The translations under genes and the position numbers were made by a program. The notes beneath the pieces are model-generated. The model searched no databases. It worked only from the letters and a program-made list of their open reading frames with translations, and was not told the origin of the DNA. Of a DNA stretch of 64,000 nt, positions 52,272 through 59,838 are shown piece after piece (position 1 is the first letter of the stretch; each line of letters opens with the position of its first letter). Source of the stretch: Prosthecobacter vanneervenii (lineage in GTDB: Bacteria; Verrucomicrobiota; Verrucomicrobiia; Verrucomicrobiales; Verrucomicrobiaceae); assembly GCF_014203095.1 (NCBI RefSeq), contig NZ_JACHIG010000005.1, forward strand, positions 310,001 through 374,000, given 5' to 3'.

Positions 52272-52280
52272 TTCCCTGCT

Positions 52281-53732
52281 ATGAAAAACCATCTTCTCTC
52301 ACGCCGGAATTTCCTCGGGCAAAGTGTCAGCGGTCTAAGCGGCATCGCACTAACCTCTCTGCTGGCACAGAAGGGCCTGCTGGCCAATGATCCGATCCGC
52401 CCGCGCATTGATCCGGCACACCCGTATGCGCCGCGTCCGCCGCACTTTGAACCGCGTGCGAAAAATGTGCTGGTCATTTTCTGCTCAGGAGCGCTGAGTC
52501 ATGTGGACACGTTTGATTACAAGCCGGAGCTGGTGAAGCGCCACGGCATGCCGCTGCCAGGGGCGGCGGATTTGATCACCTTTCAAGGCGCACAGGGAAA
52601 TCTGGTGAAGCCGATCTGGGATTTCAAGCCACGCGGACAGAGCGGCAAGATGATCAGCGACCTGGTGCCGAACATCGCAGAGTTTGCGGATGACATGTGC
52701 TTCATCCACTCGATGACGGCCAAATCGAACACGCACGGCCCGGCGGAGAATCAGATGAGCACGGGCTACATTCTGGATGGATTCCCCGGCATCGGCTCCT
52801 GGGTGACGTATGCGCTGGGCTCGGAGTGCGATGACATGCCAGCCTTTGTGGCGATTCCTGATCCGCGCGGTGTGCCGCAGATCGGGCCGAGGCATTGGAA
52901 CTCGGGATTCCTGCCTGCGGCGTTTCAGGGCACCGCCTTTAATGCGAGCAAACCGATCCCGAATCTGATCCGCCCCACGAGCGTGAGCGAGGCGGCCGAC
53001 CGTGACACGCGGGCGTTTGTGAATCTGCTGAACAAGCGGCAGGCGCAGGAGCATCCGGCAGATAGTGACCTGGCGGCACGCATCTCCTCCTATGAACTCG
53101 CGGCACGCATGCAGATCGCTGCGTCTGAGGTGGGAAATCTGACAGGCGAGAGCAAGGCCACGCTGGACCTCTACGGCGTGAACGACAGCAACGAGACGAA
53201 GGCCGGGTTTGCCAAAAACTGCCTGCTGGCGCGTCGGCTGATCGAGCGCGGGGTGCGATTTGTGCAGCTCTTCAACGGCTCCTACGCCATGGGCGAAGGA
53301 GTGGGCAACTGGGACGGGCACAAGACGATTGAGAAGCAGTACTCGATGCACGGCCCCATCCTGGATCAGCCGGTGGCCGGGCTGCTGAAGGACCTGAAAG
53401 CGCGCGGGCTGCTGCAGGATACGCTGGTGGCCTTTGTGACGGAATTTGGGCGCATGCCCACCTTTCAGAAGGGGGCGAACGGGCGTGACCACAACCCGAA
53501 GGGCTTTACCGTCTGGCTGGCCGGGGCCGGGGTGAAAAAGGGTTTCAGCTACGGGGCGACGGACGAATTTGGCTACAAGGCGGCCGAAAACGTGAGCACC
53601 ATCTATGACCTGCATGCCACGATTTTGCACCTGCTGGGCATTGATCACGAGCGCCTGAGCTACTACAACAATGGCATCGAACGGAGGCTGACGGATGTGC
53701 ATGGGCACGTGATCAAGCAGGTGCTGGCCTGA
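52281..53732 (+). CDS. DUF1501 secreted protein
   Basis: 483 residues. Tat-type leader LSRRNFLGQSVSGLSG. Motifs [78 protein letters not shown] and [17 protein letters not shown] mark the family (alkaline-phosphatase/sulfatase-like fold). It lies 9 bp after the DUF1553 gene, its usual operon partner in PVC bacteria. Export probably by Tat; substrate unknown. Confidence 0.9.
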   Translation: MKNHLLSRRNFLGQSVSGLSGIALTSLLAQKGLLANDPIRPRIDPAHPYAPRPPHFEPRAKNVLVIFCSGALSHVDTFDYKPELVKRHGMPLPGAADLITFQGAQGNLVKPIWDFKPRGQSGKMISDLVPNIAEFADDMCFIHSMTAKSNTHGPAENQMSTGYILDGFPGIGSWVTYALGSECDDMPAFVAIPDPRGVPQIGPRHWNSGFLPAAFQGTAFNASKPIPNLIRPTSVSEAADRDTRAFVNLLNKRQAQEHPADSDLAARISSYELAARMQIAASEVGNLTGESKATLDLYGVNDSNETKAGFAKNCLLARRLIERGVRFVQLFNGSYAMGEGVGNWDGHKTIEKQYSMHGPILDQPVAGLLKDLKARGLLQDTLVAFVTEFGRMPTFQKGANGRDHNPKGFTVWLAGAGVKKGFSYGATDEFGYKAAENVSTIYDLHATILHLLGIDHERLSYYNNGIERRLTDVHGHVIKQVLA

Positions 53733-53832
53733 GCCCAGCCGGTGAAAGCCGGGAAAAAACCGTTTGCTTTCCCGGTGAGAGTCTCCATTTTGACCGTCCC
53801 CAAAACCTGATTTCTTTACCCGAACCCGCACC

Positions 53833-54081
53833 ATGGCAGTTGTCATCCGTCTCCGTCAAGAAGGCCAAAAAGGCCGTCCCGTCTTCCGTATCGTTGCGGC
53901 TGACCAGCGCTTCCCCAAGGAAGGCCGTTTCCTCGAAGTGCTTGGCTCCTATGACCCCCAGAAGGGCCCGAAGGCAGCCACTGTGAAGCTGGACCGCGTA
54001 AACGCCTGGATCTCCCAGGGCGCCAAGCCCTCTGACACAGTCAAGAGCCTGATCAAGCACGCCGCCGCAGCCTCGGCTTAA
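53833..54081 (+). CDS. rpsP: 30S ribosomal protein S16
   Basis: 82 residues, the normal size. AVVIRLRQEGQKGRPVFRIV, RFPKEGRFLEVLGSYDPQKG and RVNAWISQGAKPSDTVKSLI are diagnostic. It is followed by the KH protein gene after 6 nt, a common pairing. Confidence 0.97.
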   Translation: MAVVIRLRQEGQKGRPVFRIVAADQRFPKEGRFLEVLGSYDPQKGPKAATVKLDRVNAWISQGAKPSDTVKSLIKHAAAASA

Positions 54082-54087
54082 ACTGCC

Positions 54088-54396
54088 ATGGACGCGCCGG
54101 AAGCCCTCCGCGAGTTCCTTTCCTACGTGGTGGCGAATTTGATCGACCACCCTCAGCAGGCGACGATTGCCATCGGCACCAATACCAACGGTGCCGTTAC
54201 TTATCGTGTGCAACTAGCACCTGAAGATGTGCGTCATGTCATTGGCAAAAACGGCATGACCATCAGCGCCCTGCGCTCCCTGCTGAACACCGCTGCCGCC
54301 AAGCACGGTATCAAAATCTCCCTGAAAGTCGGCTCCGCACGCGAAGAAGATGCGGAAGCCGCCGGGGATGGAGAAACGCCTCAAACTGAGGCGTAA
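54088..54396 (+). CDS. khpA: KH-domain RNA-binding protein (KhpA-like)
   Basis: 102 residues. A single KH domain with the GKNG loop (VIGKNGMTISALRSLLNTAA). FLSYVVANLIDHPQQATI at the start is typical of the KhpA/YlqC family found next to rpsP. By family knowledge it binds RNA, partnering KhpB in some bacteria. The C-terminal tail is acidic. Confidence 0.92.
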   Translation: MDAPEALREFLSYVVANLIDHPQQATIAIGTNTNGAVTYRVQLAPEDVRHVIGKNGMTISALRSLLNTAAAKHGIKISLKVGSAREEDAEAAGDGETPQTEA

Positions 54397-54401
54397 TTTT
54401 T

Positions 54402-54779
54402 TCAAGCCAGCCGACTGCCCGCCCACCAACCGCAGGCGGCGGCGGTGATGCCAAGCAGAATGCTGCCAATGGCATTGAATAGTGCCAGCCAGGAATGCTG
54501 GTTGAGCAGCAGCAGCCAGGAGTCATTGGCCAGTGTGGAAAAGGTGGTGTAGCCGCCCAGCACGCCCGTGGCGGCAAAGAGCCAGGGACCGCTGCCTTTG
54601 TCCTTCATGGCAGGGAGCGCAAAGAGGAAACCGAGGATGAAGCTGCCGCAGAGGTTGGCGGTGAGCACGCCCCAGGGAAAGGCCGCCTTGGGCAGCAGAC
54701 GGGCCATGCCGATCACGGTGTAATAGCGAAGCACCGAGCCGAAGCCCCCGCCAAGGAAGATCAACACAACGTTTTTCAT
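54402..54779 (-). CDS. crcB: fluoride channel CrcB/FluC
   Basis: 125 residues with four membrane helices. GGGFGSVLRYYTVIGMARLL, FPWGVLTANLCGSFILGFL and GVLGGYTTFSTLANDS are the family motifs, including the fluoride-coordinating Asn/Ser/Thr/Phe sites. Exports fluoride as a dimer. No fluoride riboswitch was recognised upstream. Convergent with khpA. Confidence 0.93.
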   Translation of the reverse strand: MKNVVLIFLGGGFGSVLRYYTVIGMARLLPKAAFPWGVLTANLCGSFILGFLFALPAMKDKGSGPWLFAATGVLGGYTTFSTLANDSWLLLLNQHSWLALFNAIGSILLGITAAACGWWAGSRLA

Positions 54780-54841
54780 GCCTGATCAAGGTGGCGATGC
54801 AGCCCGGGTGTCAACCTTTCCGGCGGAGAATCTGCGGGCCT

Positions 54842-56176
54842 TTAGACAGACACCTCTTCCTCGCGGCGCGAGCCGCCGATCGTCTGCGGGGCGATGCGAG
54901 CACGCCAGACATACCGCTGGAAGAGCACCTTGACCGAAGCCGTGAGGGGCACCGCCAGGATGGCACCGAGGAGACCGCCTAGCAGAAGGCCCCAAACGAG
55001 CACGGAGGCGATGACCGTCATGGGATGCAGCCCCACGGCCTCTCCTACGATGCGCGGGGTGATGAAGAGGGCATCAATCTGCTGCACGAGGGCGAAGACC
55101 CCTGTGACGACCAGCGGCATGACCCACCAAGGGTCCGCAGGGACCAGGGCGCTGCCACCCTGCACGGAGGCAATGACGACAGCCGGGATCCAGCAGACGG
55201 CAATGCCCACGTAGGGAATGATGCCCGCCACGCAGAGGGCCAGCCCGATCAGCAGCCCGAAGTCCAGTCCTACAATCATCAGGCCGATGCCTGTGGCAAT
55301 GCCATTGATGACGCTGACAAAGAGCTGGCCGCGGAAGAAGGCCACGAGGTAGCTGTTGATCTCATTGAGGCAGCTGACCACCTCGTCTTTGAAGGCGGAT
55401 GCGCGCAGCGGCAGGTAATCTGACCATTGTTTCTGGATCTTGGAGCTCTCGATAAGGAAGTAGTAGAGATACAGCGGCACGATGATGAAGGAGAGAACGA
55501 AGCCGAACACGCCGAGGAACCCGCCCACGCTGGTGCGCACAAAGCCCCAGATGATGCCGGGAACCTTGGGCAGATTTGTCTTAACCCAGTCGCCACGCAG
55601 CAGGGCTTGGAAATCAAAATCACCTTCGGCCGCAGCGCTGTTCGCAGTCGTGGTCGGCTGAGAAGTAGCAGCTGCCAGAGGAGCCGTGGTTGCAGGAGCA
55701 GGCGCAGTATTTGCTGAGGACGCTTCAGGAGTGGCCTTGTCCAACGCAGGCTCAGCTTCAGGCAGGAGTTTGATGCTGTATTCTTTTTCGATCTTCGCCG
55801 CAAAATTCACCACCGCATGCTGGGCCTTGGAGTAGTAAACCGGCACACGCTCTGCGAGGTGGCGAGTGGGGTCTCCCAGCTTCACCACGATCCACCAGCC
55901 CAAGCCGCCAATAGCCAGCGTGAAGACCGCAAACGCCAGCAGCACGGATCTATGCCGGCTCAGGCCTTTGCGCTCCAGCCACTCAACGCCCGGCTCAAGC
56001 AGGTAGGCCAGCACGCCTGCCACGGCAAAGGGCACGAGAATAGGCTGCAAAAAAGCGAGGACCTGCGTGACCTTGTCGATCAGTGTGACAGCCAACCAGC
56101 CAATGACAGCGATCGAGAGCGCGGTGATGGCAGTCCATAACACCTGACGCTGAAATGCAGTGGGAAGATTTTTCAT
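54842..56176 (-). CDS. AI-2E family transporter (PerM-like)
   Basis: 444 residues from ATG 56176. Eight membrane helices are likely, for example VLWTAITALSIAVIGWLAV and VLLAFAVFTLAIGGLGWWIV. FLGVFGFVLSFIIVPLYLYY, GQLFVSVINGIATGIGLMIV, IPYVGIAVCWIPAVVIASV and RIVGEAVGLHPMTVIASVLV are family motifs. An Ala/Thr/Pro-rich insert of about 50 residues (ATPEASSANTAPAPATTAP) lies in the periplasmic loop. Exporter or permease of unknown substrate. Overlap with the next plus-strand gene is avoided by using the start at 56271 there. Confidence 0.85.
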   Translation of the reverse strand: MKNLPTAFQRQVLWTAITALSIAVIGWLAVTLIDKVTQVLAFLQPILVPFAVAGVLAYLLEPGVEWLERKGLSRHRSVLLAFAVFTLAIGGLGWWIVVKLGDPTRHLAERVPVYYSKAQHAVVNFAAKIEKEYSIKLLPEAEPALDKATPEASSANTAPAPATTAPLAAATSQPTTTANSAAAEGDFDFQALLRGDWVKTNLPKVPGIIWGFVRTSVGGFLGVFGFVLSFIIVPLYLYYFLIESSKIQKQWSDYLPLRASAFKDEVVSCLNEINSYLVAFFRGQLFVSVINGIATGIGLMIVGLDFGLLIGLALCVAGIIPYVGIAVCWIPAVVIASVQGGSALVPADPWWVMPLVVTGVFALVQQIDALFITPRIVGEAVGLHPMTVIASVLVWGLLLGGLLGAILAVPLTASVKVLFQRYVWRARIAPQTIGGSRREEEVSV

Positions 56177-56270
56177 GGAGCGAACGGCGCGCAGACTAAC
56201 GTGCGGCCAAAGTTTGGATACTCCAAAAATGGATGCAATTTGGACTGTCCGCACCGTATCATGGCCCATC

Positions 56271-56726
56271 ATGTCACGCCCCCAACCCAAGCCCGTTGAT
56301 CCCGCTGAAGTGCCCCAGCTAGCGCAAGCCACCATGCGTGCGGCCAAGTTTCCCATGCTGGCCACAGTGGATGGAGACCAGCCGCGTGTGCGCCCGGTGT
56401 CTCCGGTGCGCACGGATGGCTTCACGGTGTATGTGGCCAACCTGCGCCGCTATGGCAAAACGCAGGAACTGGCTGCCAATGCGAAGGCGGAACTGTGCTA
56501 CAAAGATGAGCAGGACAACCAGGTGCGCATCACGGCCACAGCAGAGGTGGTGACCGAGCGACCGCTGCTGGAGGAAATCTGGAACTCGAATCCGCTGCTG
56601 CGTGCGTATCTGGGCAGCATCGACAATCCGGAACTCATTATTTACCGATTTGTGCCAAATCGGGCACGCTACATGCGAGAGTGGGCTTTGGAGTACTTTG
56701 AGGTGCCGCTCGCGGCGCACCCATGA
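56271..56726 (+). CDS. pyridoxamine 5'-phosphate oxidase-like flavin-binding protein
   Basis: 151 residues from ATG 56271. KFPMLATVDGDQPRVRPVSP, the split-barrel FMN-binding start, is followed by LRRYGKTQELAANAKAELCY, VRITATAEVV and RYMREWALEYFEVPL. This is the small general-stress/PNPOx-like group rather than true PdxH. The cofactor (FMN or F420) and substrate are unknown. Confidence 0.85.
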   Translation: MSRPQPKPVDPAEVPQLAQATMRAAKFPMLATVDGDQPRVRPVSPVRTDGFTVYVANLRRYGKTQELAANAKAELCYKDEQDNQVRITATAEVVTERPLLEEIWNSNPLLRAYLGSIDNPELIIYRFVPNRARYMREWALEYFEVPLAAHP

Positions 56727-56974
56727 GGCTGTGAGCCCGAAGGCCGGGCAAACATGCGGACTGAGGGACGAGAAGTGCGGTCAATTGTGAATAAAGTTCG
56801 TCTTTGTGAATAAGTTCTTGCCAGTTTCTCCACGCTCTGACACTCTTTGTTAATTACCGTGATTCATATCAAAAATCACACTTCGGGATCGGTATGCTTG
56901 GCACTACCCCGCGCCAAAGAAAAGCTGTCCCCGCCGTTTTCAACGCAGGCAACCCCAACAACCACTAAACCATC
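56727..56974. other. promoter region of the PhoH gene
   Basis: AT-rich run around 56800-56880 between the PNPOx-like and PhoH genes. No gene or strong hairpin is seen. Confidence 0.4.
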
Positions 56975-58558
56975 ATGGACCGTGACGACCATTCAGCATC
57001 GGTAATTTCCTCCACCACCGTCTCCAACCGCATCTCCGATCCTGGTCCTGCCTCTACGAACTCCTCTCCCCCGCCCTCTCAATCCGCCGCAGCCTCCACT
57101 GCCTCATCCCGCCGCCGCCGAGCGAACACCGCCACCCCGACAGCCACCAAGACCTTCGTGCTGGACACGAACGTGCTGCTGCATGACCCGGCCTGCATTC
57201 ACCGCTTTGCAGAGCATCATATTTGCATCCCGGTGGATGTGCTGAGCGAGCTGGACGGCTTTAAAAACGAGATGACGGAGCGGGGATCGAACGCACGCGA
57301 GGTGCATCGGGCGCTGATGAAGATCTTTGCGAACAAAGGAGACTCTGTAACGAAGGGCGTGCCGACGGAAGGCGGCGGCAGCATCCGCGTGGCGGTGTAT
57401 GATCCTGAGGAAGCACGCAGACATGCCTGCGTGAAGAGTTTTGAGCGTATTTTCCATGATCTGGACAAGGCCGACCACCGCATCCTGGCCTGCACGCTGT
57501 GGCTGAGGGAGCAGGTCTCTCCGCCGGTGATCCTGGTGAGCAAGGACCTGAACATGCAGCTCAAGGCACGCGCCGTGGGCATCGAGTGCGAGGACTACCT
57601 GCATGACAAGGTGGAGCCGCGCGAAGTAGCCAACTTTGACATCGCCCGAGTGGAGGTGACGCCGCATGAGTTGCAGCGATTTGCCAGCAGTGGCAAGCTG
57701 ACCGTAGCCGACAGCCGCCTGCCAAACATGGTGGTGAATGACTACGCGCTGCTGAGCGCCGGAGACAAGGCCACCATGCCTGCGAAGCTGAGCGCGAGCG
57801 GGGAGTTTGTGCGGCTGCACCACACGCCGGAATCCCTCAAGGTGGGCCAAGGCCGTGCGATCAAGCCGATGAACCTGGGGCAGGCCTGCTTTCTGGATGC
57901 GCTGCTGGATCCAGACATCAGCTTGGTGACATGCTACGGCCAGGCAGGCACGGGCAAGACGCTGCTGGCAGTGGCAGCAGCGCTGCAGCAGGTTTTCAAC
58001 CGCACCTATCACGGACTGACGGTGAGCCGCCCGATTGTGGCCATGGGGCAGACGGTGGGCTTCCTGCCCGGCTCCTTGCAGGAAAAGATGAGGCCCTGGC
58101 TGCAGCCGGTGTATGACGCGCTGGATCTGCTGATGCGCCCGATGGAGGGAACGCAGCAGGGCCCGGCGAGGAAAAAGAACCGCTTCATGCCCGACCCACA
58201 GCAGCAGATGAGCGCGCCAGCGGCACCCTATGACCCTCTCATCCAACAGGGGGTGATCGAGGTGGAAGCGCTGTGCTACATCCGCGGACGCAGCATCCCG
58301 GATCGTTTCTTTGTGCTGGACGAGGCGCAGCAGCTGACGCCGCTGGAGGCCAAGACCATCGTGACCCGCATGTCCCGTGGCTCCAAGCTGGTGCTGGTGG
58401 GCGACCCCGCACAGATCGACAATCCGTATGTGGACAGCCGGAGCAACGGTCTCGTTTACACCCGCCAGCGCATGCGTGGCCAGCCCTTTGCAGCGCACGT
58501 GCCGCTGGTGAAAGGCGAGCGCAGCGCCCTGGCAGAGGCGGCGGCAAAGCTGCTGTAA
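56975..58558 (+). CDS. PIN-PhoH family ATPase/RNase
   Basis: 527 residues. After a Ser-rich disordered N-terminus (about 1-60), a PIN nuclease domain (TFVLDTNVLLHDPACIHRFA; VDVLSELDGFKNEMTERGSN; DHRILACTLWL) occupies about 65-215. The PhoH ATPase follows with YGQAGTGKTLLAVAAAL (Walker A), AMGQTVGFLPGSLQEKM, FFVLDEAQQLTPLEAKTIVT (Walker B) and GSKLVLVGDPAQIDNPYVDS. PIN-PhoH proteins are thought to be RNA helicase-nucleases. A GC-rich hairpin follows. Confidence 0.92.
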   Translation: MDRDDHSASVISSTTVSNRISDPGPASTNSSPPPSQSAAASTASSRRRRANTATPTATKTFVLDTNVLLHDPACIHRFAEHHICIPVDVLSELDGFKNEMTERGSNAREVHRALMKIFANKGDSVTKGVPTEGGGSIRVAVYDPEEARRHACVKSFERIFHDLDKADHRILACTLWLREQVSPPVILVSKDLNMQLKARAVGIECEDYLHDKVEPREVANFDIARVEVTPHELQRFASSGKLTVADSRLPNMVVNDYALLSAGDKATMPAKLSASGEFVRLHHTPESLKVGQGRAIKPMNLGQACFLDALLDPDISLVTCYGQAGTGKTLLAVAAALQQVFNRTYHGLTVSRPIVAMGQTVGFLPGSLQEKMRPWLQPVYDALDLLMRPMEGTQQGPARKKNRFMPDPQQQMSAPAAPYDPLIQQGVIEVEALCYIRGRSIPDRFFVLDEAQQLTPLEAKTIVTRMSRGSKLVLVGDPAQIDNPYVDSRSNGLVYTRQRMRGQPFAAHVPLVKGERSALAEAAAKLL

Positions 58559-58579
58559 ATTCGGCAGACAAGCTCATGA

Positions 58580-58607
58580 GCCGGGCCGCGAACCGGTCCG
58601 GCCCGGC
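58580..58607 (+). terminator. GC-rich hairpin after the PhoH gene
   Basis: GCCGGGCC.GGCCCGGC stem of 8 bp, 22 nt after the stop, without a T-run. Probable terminator or mRNA 3' end protector. Confidence 0.5.
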
Positions 58608-58769
58608 ACCGGCCGCCTGCCTATCCATTTTTCAAAGGCGGATTGGCATGCGCTGCCGGGCCTAGGTGTCGTAAGAATGCTTTCCGCAGGAGGCACCGTT
58701 CGTGAGGAACGGTTTGAGTGACGTTTTCCTCGGAAAAGGGCCCTGAAAAAAATTCTGCGAGAAAAATTG

Positions 58770-58794
58770 AAACGGAAAGGACCTCTTTCCGTTT
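58770..58794 (+). promoter_or_regulatory. conserved leader hairpin of the first EF-hand gene
   Basis: AAACGGAAAG-GACCT-CTTTCCGTTT, a perfect 10-bp stem followed by AACA.GCCACG. The second EF-hand gene has the corresponding AAACGAA/TTCGTTT stem in the same place with changed but still paired bases. It could be an RNA element or an operator. Confidence 0.5.
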
Positions 58795-58867
58795 AACAGG
58801 CCACGAGCAGAACTGGAACACCAGACTGCCGCGTTTTCACAAATCATAACCAAGCCAAATCGTTCCA

Positions 58868-59170
58868 ATGAAAGTTATCACCTCTCTCCTCGCCATCCTG
58901 GCCCTCTCCGCAGTCACCTCCTTCGCCGCAGATGGCGATGCCCCCAAGAAGCCGGAAGGTGACAAGGGCAAGCCCAAGATGACTCCAGAGCAGATGTTCA
59001 CCAAGAAGGACGCCGACAAGGACGGCAAGCTCAGCAAGGAAGAATTCCTGAAGGGCGCCAAAGACGCCGCCAAGGCCGAAGCAGCCTTCACCGCGAAGGA
59101 CAAGGACAAAGACGGCTCTCTTTCCAAGGAGGAATTCACCGCCGCTCCCAAGAAGAAGAAAGCAGCCTGA
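58868..59170 (+). CDS. secreted EF-hand calcium-binding protein (first of tandem pair)
   Basis: 100 residues. Signal peptide MKVITSLLAILALSAVTSFA. Two canonical EF-hand loops are seen: DADKDGKLSKEE and DKDKDGSLSKEE, with the expected Asp/Asp/Gly/Glu calcium ligands. The rest is Lys/Pro/Ala-rich (GDAPKKPEGDKGKPKMT; AAPKKKKAA). Its N-terminal half is nearly identical to the next gene's. Such short EF-hand proteins are common in PVC bacteria; role in calcium binding outside the cytoplasm is inferred. An intrinsic terminator follows. Confidence 0.85.
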   Translation: MKVITSLLAILALSAVTSFAADGDAPKKPEGDKGKPKMTPEQMFTKKDADKDGKLSKEEFLKGAKDAAKAEAAFTAKDKDKDGSLSKEEFTAAPKKKKAA

Positions 59171-59194
59171 TCCTCTCTAAGCTGATCTGATCCG

Positions 59195-59231
59195 AAACGC
59201 CGCACCTGCTCCGCGCTGGTGCGGCGTTTTT
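59195..59231 (+). terminator. intrinsic terminator after the first EF-hand gene
   Basis: ACGCCGCACC.GGTGCGGCGT is a perfect 10-bp stem (59197-59206 and 59218-59227) ending in five Ts. Confidence 0.9.
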
Positions 59232-59294
59232 GCACCTGGGCTGGATGCTCAACAGGTGCGTTTGTCGATATAAAAATTCAGAGGTAATTTATCG

Positions 59295-59319
59295 AAACGA
59301 ATCGAGCCCCTTTTCGTTT
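59295..59319 (+). promoter_or_regulatory. conserved leader hairpin of the second EF-hand gene
   Basis: AAACGAA (59295-59301) pairs with TTCGTTT (59313-59319); the loop is 11 nt. Followed by AACACGCCACG as in the first copy. Confidence 0.45.
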
Positions 59320-59391
59320 AACACGCCACGCGCCGGACTGGGACATCCAGATTTCCGCGCTTTCATATCGTAACCAAGCACCATTGATCCC

Positions 59392-59697
59392 ATGAAAGCT
59401 ATCACATCCATCCTCGCCATCCTGGCACTCTCCGCAGTCACCTCCTTCGCCGCTGATGGCGATGCCCCCAAGAAGCCGGAAGGCGACAAGGGCAAGCCCA
59501 AGATGAACCCGGAAGAACTGCTGAAGAAGTTGGACACCGACAAGGACGGCAAAGTCTCCAAAGCCGAGTGGCTGGCATCTCCGCAGGCCAAGAAGGACGA
59601 AGCCAAGGCCACCGAGCGCTTTGGCAAGTTTGACAAAAACAGCGACGGCTTCCTGACTGTGGAGGAACTGACCCCAAAGAAGAAGAAAGACGCCTGA
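59392..59697 (+). CDS. secreted EF-hand calcium-binding protein (second of tandem pair)
   Basis: 101 residues. The signal peptide MKAITSILAILALSAVTSFA and following stretch to KGKPKM are nearly identical to the first copy. EF-hand loops DTDKDGKVSKAE and DKNSDGFLTVEE both look functional. The central helix differs (ASPQAKKDEAKATERFGKF). The pair arose by tandem duplication including about 100 nt of leader. A terminator follows. Confidence 0.85.
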   Translation: MKAITSILAILALSAVTSFAADGDAPKKPEGDKGKPKMNPEELLKKLDTDKDGKVSKAEWLASPQAKKDEAKATERFGKFDKNSDGFLTVEELTPKKKKDA

Positions 59698-59730
59698 TGC
59701 GTCTGAAGCGCTGATTTTTCAGCCAAACCC

Positions 59731-59766
59731 AGCCGCCCCCGCGCAATGTGGGTGCGGCTTTTTTTT
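59731..59766 (+). terminator. intrinsic terminator after the second EF-hand gene
   Basis: AGCCGC.GCGGCT stem, extended imperfectly inwards (CCCC/GGGT), followed by eight Ts. Confidence 0.85.
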
Positions 59767-59838
59767 GCATCTGTGCTTGCCAGAATGCGGAAGAAGCCCC
59801 CTGCCCGCCAACGTACCCTTTCGCAGTCTCAGTTTCTC

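Larger units (their letters stand above)
58559..58867. other. intergenic region with hairpins upstream of the EF-hand genes
   Basis: Contains the PhoH terminator-like hairpin (58580-58607), a second hairpin ACCGTTC.GAACGGT at 58696-58714, and the leader hairpin of the first EF-hand gene (58770-58794). No gene is supported. Confidence 0.6.
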
